14,666 nt of DNA from Mycogone perniciosa (taxonomy: Eukaryota > Ascomycota > Sordariomycetes > Hypocreales > Hypocreaceae), in the NCBI GenBank assembly GCA_025331125.1, contig JAOALB010000343.1, positions 1 to 14,666 of the forward strand. Reading direction: 5' to 3'. Numbering within the stretch: the stretch's first letter is position 1; each line of letters begins with the position of its first letter. The position numbers and the translations under genes were made by a program. The notes beneath the pieces are model-generated. The model was not told the origin of the DNA and made no database searches. It worked only from the letters and a program-made list of their open reading frames with translations. Of this stretch, positions 10,116-14,666 are shown piece by piece.

Positions 10116-10235
10116 TGTGACAAACCGTCATACTGTCACGCCAACAGGCAAAAGAATAGGCTAATAATCGCATTTCTAGCAATTATCATGACGGTACCAA
10201 CTGTATATAAGGGAAAACGTGCTCGGAACGTGACA
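10116..10235 (+). repeat. 120-bp TG...CA element, left copy (probable very short LTR)
   Basis: Starts TGTGACAAACCGTCATACTG and ends CTCGGAACGTGACA. The reverse complement at 14259-14378 is identical over all 120 bases by eye. It contains a TATA-like TGTATATAAGGG near the end and an internal inverted repeat (ACCGTCAT...ATGACGGT). TG...CA termini, a TATA box near the end and evidence of 5-bp target duplication suggest a solo LTR of a very small (TRIM-like) element rather than a DNA transposon end. Its immediate flanks do not match each other (TTAAC left, CTTAG right); see the inversion finding. Confidence 0.8.
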
Positions 10236-10268
10236 CTTAGGGTCAAAACACCTACTTTTTTAGCTATT

Positions 10269-10366
10269 TTTACTTTTTTCCCTTTTCAGCTTTTTCAATT
10301 TTCTTTACTTTTTTCCTTTTTCAGCTTTTTCAATTTTCTTTACTTTTTCACTTTTTCAGCTTAATG
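10269..10366 (+). repeat. Pyrimidine-rich tandem repeat in the retroelement leader
   Basis: About two and a half copies of a roughly 35-bp unit of the form CTTTTTCAATTTTCTTTACT followed by T/C-rich sequence ending TTTTTCAG. Each copy ends in a polypyrimidine tract plus CAG, so each looks like a 3' splice site. Whether any is used cannot be told from sequence. Confidence 0.8.
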
Positions 10367-10375
10367 TCAGGCTTT

Positions 10376-10423
10376 GGGTCAAGGATAGGGTCAGGCTTAG
10401 GGTCTAGGATAGGGTCAGGCTTA
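10376..10423. repeat. 12/24-bp telomere-like minisatellite in the leader
   Basis: Two 24-bp units, 10376-10399 and 10400-10423, differing by one base. Each unit is itself two 12-bp halves, GGGTCAAGGATA (or GGGTCTAGGATA) then GGGTCAGGCTTA. The same 12-bp theme (GGGCTTAGGGTC) appears in reverse orientation at 14513-14547, linking the two leader copies. Confidence 0.8.
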
Positions 10424-10465
10424 AGGCCAATTTTAACTATTTAATTAGCAGCTTTTTCTACCAAT

Positions 10466-10597
10466 TCCTATCAATTTATCTCAATCTATCTCGATTTATC
10501 TCGATTTACCTCGATTTTTATCTGGAATTCTATATCGAATTCCCTTTTTCTAAATTCTTTATCGAATTCCCTTTTTCTAAATTCTTTATCGAATTCT
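10466..10597. repeat. Two short tandem arrays just upstream of the retroelement ORF
   Basis: About five degenerate 10-bp units of the type ATCTCGATTT (10466-10515), followed by about two and a half copies of a 27-bp unit with GAATTCCCTTTTTC and TAAATTCTTTATC (10535-10597). They lie directly upstream of the ATG at 10633. Function unknown; repeats in 5' leaders are common in retroelements. Confidence 0.7.
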
Positions 10598-10907
10598 ATC
10601 CTTTTAGATTCCTAGGTCTATTCCTAGCCGCTATGGCTAACTGTCCGTCATGTGACGGCTGTTATCGCGATATGCTAGACCATATACGGAAAAAACACCC
10701 ACAAGACCGCTATTCCGATACCCAATTACAGCCCTTTGGCCTCGTTAGCTGCCCGACCTGTCAGACTGCCTGCCGCGGCCTGCACGGCATCCGGACCCAT
10801 TCAGCCAAAATACACGGAATAACCGGCTCTTCCCACATCTCAACACTTCCCCGGCTAAACACTATTCCAACCACCCAGCCAGCTAGACCATCTAATCAGC
10901 TAGTCTT

Positions 10908-10933
10908 AGCCAGCCAGATTAGCCAGCCAGATT
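10908..10933. repeat. 13-bp tandem duplication that breaks the retroelement frame
   Basis: AGCCAGCCAGATT occurs twice in direct succession (10908-10920 and 10921-10933). Thirteen is not a multiple of three, so the finger frame (frame 1) meets TAG at 10933-10935 while frame 2 stays open from here into the RT. Removing one copy joins them without any stop. Confidence 0.9.
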
Positions 10934-11189
10934 AGCCACCCTAGACCTAGCTATATCAGCCCTAGTCTCCTAGCTAGCCAACCTAGCCGCGGAAGGAAAC
11001 GCACAGCAAGAACGCCCTCACCAGATCAACAACGACCAGCTCTTCGTCCTAGGACCGATATCCCTAGCATAACTAGACCTAGGTCGTTGTCTGATTCCTC
11101 AGCAGACACCTTACCGCCACTAGCAACACTACTAGACCAAGCCGGGCTAGACCAACCAACCAGCTTACCAGCTAGCCCGCTAGCCAGCC

Positions 11190-11345
11190 GGTCAGCCAGT
11201 CAGTCAGCTAGTCGGTCAGTCAGTCAGTCCGCTAGTCGGTCAGCCAGTCAGTCCGCTAGTCGGTCAGTCAGTCAGTCCGCTAGTCGGTCAGTCAGTCAGT
11301 CCGCTAGTCGGTCAGTCAGTCAGTCAGCCAGTCGGTTAGCTAGCC
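11190..11345 (+). repeat. 24-bp coding repeat, Ser-Gln/Ser-Arg array
   Basis: Tandem copies of CAGTCCGCTAGTCGGTCAGT-type 24-bp units encode (S-Q-S-A-S-R-S-V)-like octapeptides, about six copies. Copies are nearly identical, so the array expands or contracts without changing frame. Probably a disordered linker between the zinc fingers and the RT domain. Confidence 0.9.
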
Positions 11346-11456
11346 CAATAACTGGCCCGGATAACCAGCTAGTCAGCCAGCTAGCTATCCAGGTTACTAA
11401 CCAACTCGCCAAATGGTCAGCCAGACAAGCAGCTGCCCAACTAGCTGTTCAGCCAA

Positions 11457-11556
11457 TTGGTCAGTCAACCAGTCAGTCAACCAGTCAGTCAATTGGTCAG
11501 TCAACCAGTCAGTCAATTGGTCAGTCAACCAGTCAGTCAATTGGTCAGTCAACCAG
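11457..11556 (+). repeat. Second 24-bp coding repeat, Gly-Gln-Ser-Thr-Ser-Gln-Ser-Ile array
   Basis: Four or so copies of a 24-bp unit with TCAATTGGTCAGTCAACCAG encode an octapeptide GQSTSQSI. It shares the CAGTCA core with the first array and again preserves frame. Separate from the first array by a non-repetitive stretch of about 110 bp. Confidence 0.9.
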
Positions 11557-12647
11557 GTCAGCCGGCCAACCGGCTACTAGGCTAGCCGACCAGTTATCCC
11601 TGGAACAACAACACCAACAGACCTTACTACCAATTACCCAAGACCCCTTAACTCAACGGCTACTGGCTTTCTCAAAGGTCTACATTCCTGAAAAAAGACT
11701 CCACGCTAGGCAAGCTAGTCTCTTCACAGAAGCTTCGAAAAAAGCTGCCGAGGCTTTCCTAGCTAGACCATCGGAAAAGGCCCTATTACACTTCCTGTTA
11801 TTACCTAGGGTCCTAGGACTAGGCCTGCAACAAGGAAAGCTCCCACCAACACTCAGAGCCTTCCCCAGCAACCTAGATACCCTAGAGACCCAGATACAGG
11901 CCCCCCAGCCTAGCCCAGCCCAACAGCAACCTAACCCAACCAAGCTAGCTGCTAGAATGCTAGAAAACGGTTATCTTGGCCGGGCTGCTAAGGCTATATA
12001 CGATTCCTCGCCTATAGCAGCAGATACACAGGAAACTAGGGATCAGCTATATACCAAGCATCCAATTGGTGTCCCTAACCCCTTTGAAGCTAGGTCGAAA
12101 CCGGCTGCCGGCCAACCTATAGCCCGGGAAGCTATTCTAGAAGCTATAGCTTCTATCAACAAAGAAAAAGCTCCCGGACTTAGCGGCTGGACTAGACCAC
12201 TTATAGACCTAGCTGCTAGGGAGTCGACTGTTATCGATTTCCTCCGCTTATTAGCTGATATGATACGACAAGGCACGGCCCCGGGACCAGACCTATTGTG
12301 TGCAGCTAGGCTAGTAGCCCTTACTAAGCCAGACGGGGGAATCAGACCTATAGCCATTGGTGATATGGTCTATAGAATAGCTATGAAGGCTATCCTGATA
12401 TCCTCTTATAAGCCGGGAATGCTATTACCTAACCAGTTAGGCGTGCAGACCCCAGGAGGCGTAGAACCAGCTATCTTCCTACTAGAAGACGCTATTTCAA
12501 ACGGCAACCCCCAGAAAATAGACAAAATAGCCAAAATAGCAGCCCTAGACCTAGCCAACGCTTTTAATTCTATTGGAAGAAAAGCTATAGCGGCCGCTAT
12601 ATCGAAATACGCCCCTACCTTCTATCGAGCTGCAGCCTGGGCCTACA

Positions 12648-13035
12648 TGTGACGATCCGGGTTGTTTCTCAACAGTCAAACCGAGGTTCGTGAGTTTATG
12701 TTGACAGAGAGGTCAGGGATGAATACTGAGCAGGGTAACGTAGTCACGATTCTGTAGAACAGGTGGTTCTGGTGAATGCAATTGTGTTAACGACTGTCTA
12801 AGTAACTATACTAAAGATCGTGACTTATCCAGTCTTATATACAAAGGAGATATATAGTGAATGTACTCGGATCGTTTGGATCATGGTGATCCCGACGATC
12901 CAGGATCACGGTTTCGTACAGTGATCCCTCTTATAGGATCGCGCTCGTAGCCGCGATCCATCGATGATTGGTTGGAGGTTCCGACGTTCTGCCGCGATCC
13001 CGTGACCAGGTCTTCGACATGGTCGGGTTGTGACA
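12648..13035 (-). mobile_element. Solo LTR copy C, inserted in the retroelement RT domain
   Basis: A 388-bp LTR, TG...CA ended, in opposite orientation to copies A and B (its reverse complement starts TGTCACAACCCGAC and ends GGATCGTCACA). It is flanked by a perfect 5-bp duplication CTACA (12643-12647 and 13036-13040). The last 100 bases of the LTR sense strand are nearly identical to copy B. A TATA box (GTATATAAGACTGG in LTR sense) lies near 12835. The U3 part (12870-12960) is crowded with GGATC and GATCC words. No RIP-like damage at its termini, so it is younger than copy A. It postdates the retroelement it interrupts. Confidence 0.95.
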
Positions 13036-13870
13036 CTACAATAGGCCCTCTATGCTGGTTACAGAAAATGGGGCTATTATAGCTTCCAGCGAAGGTGTCA
13101 GACAAGGAGACCCACTAGGACCATTCCTATTCTCCTTAGCATTTCGACCAACACTCGAAGCCCTTATAGCTAAATTACCTAAAGCTATATTAGTCGCCTA
13201 CCTCGACGATTTATATATCCTAGATAGGGATAGCCCGGAACCTATACTATCGAAGATAAAAGCCGTCTTCCAAAAATCCCCTGTTTCCCTTAACCTAGCC
13301 AAAAGCAAGGAATATAGGGTTTCCGACTTACAGAAAACAGGCCTAGCTGTATTAGGGACCTTTATAGGACCTAAATCAGCTAGGAAACGATTTCTAGACG
13401 GAAAAATACAGGTTTTTTCGGATATCCTAAGCAGCTTACAGGGCTTACCTAAGCAATATAGCTTATTATTGCTTAGGGGAAGTATACACCTACTTCTTCG
13501 GCATCTATTAAGACAGCTAGATCCTAGCGGCTTAGAGACCCAATGGATAGTCCTAGATAACCTTATCAAAGACTATATCCAAGAGCTAGCCGCTAGGGAC
13601 CCTTTATATAAAGACCAACTCCAAGGCCTTAACGCCGACCTAATAGCTCTACCAGCTAGGGACGGCGGCCTAGGAATTCCTTTATATAGGGAATTAGCTG
13701 CTAGGATCTACCAAGCCGCTAAAGACGCTAGCAGACCGACTATAACTCGAATACTAGGTCAAACACCAAGCCAGACACCAAGCCGGACCGACAGCCCTAT
13801 AAAGACCGCTAAGGCTATCCTTATAGAGGCTAACCAGGAACGGCTAGCCCGGCTAACAGCTACCCTAACC

Positions 13871-13908
13871 CGGCGTTTTACCACGGTTACGGCGTTTTAC
13901 CACGGTTA
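13871..13908. repeat. 19-bp tandem duplication near the retroelement 3' end
   Basis: CGGCGTTTTACCACGGTTA occurs twice in succession (13871-13889 and 13890-13908). The unit shifts the frame: with two copies the ORF runs to a TAG inside the telomeric repeat (13946-13948); with one copy it would end at a TAA about 15 nt before it. The true C-terminus is therefore uncertain. Confidence 0.9.
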
Positions 13909-13941
13909 CAGTAACCTTAACCTTAAGAAAGTAAAGGCTTG

Positions 13942-13961
13942 GGGTTAGGGTTAGGGTTAGG
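13942..13961 (+). repeat. Short interstitial telomeric repeat
   Basis: GGGTTAGGGTTAGGGTTAGG, matching the canonical TTAGGG telomere repeat of most filamentous fungi for about three units. It directly adjoins the last codons of the retroelement. A further isolated TTAGGGTTA occurs at 14014-14022, and GGTTAGGGTTA at 14475-14485. Confidence 0.9.
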
Positions 13962-14258
13962 TTGCTATTTAAAAAAAAAGAAAAACAAACTTTTATTCAT
14001 TTATTTGTGAATTTTAGGGTTATCTTAGTCTATCTTTTCAAATAATTTCAATTATATAATTATTTATTGGTAATTTATTTGATTTATAATTACTATATAT
14101 ATTACATTTATATTTCTTATATCGTATATATACTATCACTTATCTATATATTAATATAAACCCTTACCTCTACTACATCTTATAGTTTAATACTTACTTT
14201 TAACTTTGATTAATAATTCAAAAACTATAATATAATTCTTATAACCTAACTAAGTTAA
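13962..14258. other. AT-rich DNA between telomeric repeat and right 120-bp element
   Basis: About 300 bp, strongly AT-rich, no open frame of note, with one TTAGGGTTA at 14014-14022. Composition resembles the AT-rich DNA downstream of the helicase relic. It ends GTTAA (14254-14258), which is the reverse complement of the TTAAC flanking the left 120-bp element. Confidence 0.5.
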
Positions 14259-14378
14259 TGTCACGTTCCGAGCACGTTTTCCCTTATATACAGTTGGTAC
14301 CGTCATGATAATTGCTAGAAATGCGATTATTAGCCTATTCTTTTGCCTGTTGGCGTGACAGTATGACGGTTTGTCACA
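14259..14378 (-). repeat. 120-bp TG...CA element, right copy, inverted
   Basis: Reverse complement of 10116-10235, identical over 120 bases by eye. Left flank GTTAA, right flank CTAAG (14379-14383): in element orientation CTTAG then TTAAC, the mirror of the left copy (TTAAC then CTTAG). Identity indicates recent insertion of both, gene conversion, or an inversion that homogenised them. Confidence 0.85.
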
Positions 14379-14591
14379 CTAAGCCCGACCCTAAGCCTAT
14401 AGGAAAATTCCCTATAGGAAAATTCAAAAAAACCAATTTATAAAAAATGGCCCTTTAGGGCCTTTTTTACTTTAAATTCAATAAGGTTAGGGTTAAAAAA
14501 AGTAGGTGTTTTGACCCTAAGCCCGACCCTAAGCCCGACCCTAAGCCTATAGGAAAATTCCCTATAGGAAAATTCAAAAAAACCAATTTAT
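14379..14591 (-). repeat. Direct repeat of retroelement leader ends, offset 150 bp
   Basis: The 63 bp at 14379-14441 recur at 14529-14591. Each contains a 12-bp theme (GACCCTAAGCCC) and two copies of CCTATAGGAAAATTC. The second copy is preceded by AAAAAAGTAGGTGTTTTGAC (from about 14495), which matches in reverse orientation the retroelement leader start at 10236-10261. These are therefore 5'-end pieces of the retroelement, reading leftwards. Between them lies GGTTAGGGTTA (14475-14485) and a 6-bp-stem palindrome GGCCCTTTAGGGCC (14449-14462) flanked by A6 and T6 runs. Confidence 0.8.
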
Positions 14592-14666
14592 TCTATATGT
14601 CGAATTGTGCCTAGCTGGCTAAGGAGTCGGGTTCGCGTAAATTACCTCTTTGAATTTTGCGGTCAC
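14592..14666. other. Window end, nothing recognised
   Basis: Unique-looking sequence after the second leader repeat; too short to classify. It may be the original target DNA or an upstream part of the retroelement leader. Confidence 0.3.

Larger units (their letters stand above)
10633..13948 (+). pseudogene. Retroelement protein: C2H2 fingers, Ser/Gln repeats, reverse transcriptase (broken)
   Basis: Copies element RNA into DNA. ATG 10633 opens a frame with two fingers: CPSCDGC...HIRKKH and a canonical C-x2-C-x12-H-x4-H (CPTCQTAC...HSAKIH). This frame stops at 10933-10935 because a 13-bp unit is duplicated (10908-10920, 10921-10933); counting it once, the frame is continuous into the RT. Then come Ser/Gln-rich repeats (about 11190-11560) and the RT domain: APGLSGW (near 12170), ALDLANAFNS with the first catalytic Asp at 12548, GVRQGDPLGP (near 13095) and AYLDD with the Asp pair at 13205-13210. 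Solo LTR copy C splits the domain between boxes A and B; because LTR plus duplication is 393 nt the frame is the same on both sides, but the LTR begins with an in-frame TGA. Ignoring both disruptions, about 969 residues. No C-terminal endonuclease; the final stop lies inside TTAGGG repeats. Exact clade not determined. Confidence 0.85.
10236..13961 (+). mobile_element. Non-LTR-type retroelement, interrupted and 3'-truncated
   Basis: Retroelement body made of a repeat-rich 5' leader (10236-10632), a coding region that was once one frame (10633-13948) and a 3' boundary at TTAGGG repeats (13942-13961). Its features are those of non-LTR retrotransposons of the zinc-finger, APE-less type (R2/CRE-like in layout): N-terminal C2H2 fingers, no apurinic endonuclease, and an RT with Y-L-D-D. 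The usual C-terminal zinc knuckle and restriction-like endonuclease are not present. It has no LTRs of its own; LTR copy C is a later insertion. Part of a second 5' leader lies in reverse orientation at 14494-14591, so the element or its ends exist in more than one copy here. Confidence 0.75.

Noticed and set aside
11190..11556. CRISPR-like array of regular repeats
   Set aside because: Repeats are contiguous 24-bp coding units with no spacers, and the context is eukaryotic.
10116..14378. The two 120-bp inverted copies as terminal inverted repeats of one 4.3-kb DNA transposon
   Set aside because: No transposase is present between them, the outer flanks (TTAAC and CTAAG) are not a target duplication, and the cross-swapped flanks plus the uninterrupted leader copy fit inversion between two separate insertions better.
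14443..14468. Intrinsic terminator: palindrome GGCCCTTTAGGGCC with A and T runs
   Set aside because: The look is that of a bacterial terminator, but the genome is fungal; it is reported only as a palindrome within the leader repeat.

Overview
The window looks like a subtelomeric or otherwise repeat-rich region of a filamentous ascomycete (Pezizomycotina) genome. Evidence: a cutinase gene with a short fungal-type intron; a pseudogene of the OrsD-like plus RecQ telomere-linked helicase family found near fungal chromosome ends; TTAGGG repeats; solo LTRs with 5-bp target-site duplications; and decay by C-to-T and G-to-A changes that looks like repeat-induced point mutation (RIP). No rRNA, tRNA or bacterial-style operon was seen.

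Layout. 1-760: decayed coding remnant of unknown family, minus strand. 1240-2054: apparently intact two-exon secreted cutinase, minus strand. 2473-2835: Ty1/copia-type protease fragment, minus strand. 3100-3880: AT-rich, RIP-like DNA with a short, decayed solo LTR (copy A). 3889-4143: small cysteine-rich, probably secreted protein, minus strand. 4190-5413: mostly featureless decayed DNA. 5414-9613: large GC-rich telomere-linked RecQ helicase pseudogene, plus strand, with about 18 in-frame stops (16 of them TAG), frameshifts and loss of the DEAH-box segment. 9660-10036: solo LTR copy B. 10116-10235 and 14259-14378: two identical 120-bp elements in inverted orientation. Between them lies a non-LTR-type retroelement (C2H2 fingers, Ser/Gln repeats, reverse transcriptase, YLDD box). 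It is broken by a 13-bp tandem duplication and by solo LTR copy C (12648-13035), and it ends in TTAGGG repeats.

Most interesting inference: the 10236-14258 segment appears to have been flipped by recombination between the two 120-bp elements. Their 5-bp flanks are swapped exactly as an inversion predicts (TTAAC-element-CTTAG on the left, GTTAA-element-CTAAG on the right). A second, uninterrupted copy of the predicted pre-insertion sequence sits at about 14498-14591.

Functionally, only two genes look potentially active: the cutinase (cutin or polyester hydrolysis outside the cell) and the Cys-rich secreted candidate. Both are plausible plant-interaction genes embedded in transposon debris. 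The rest records retroelement insertion, RIP-like decay, LTR-LTR recombination and possibly telomere-associated retroelement activity.
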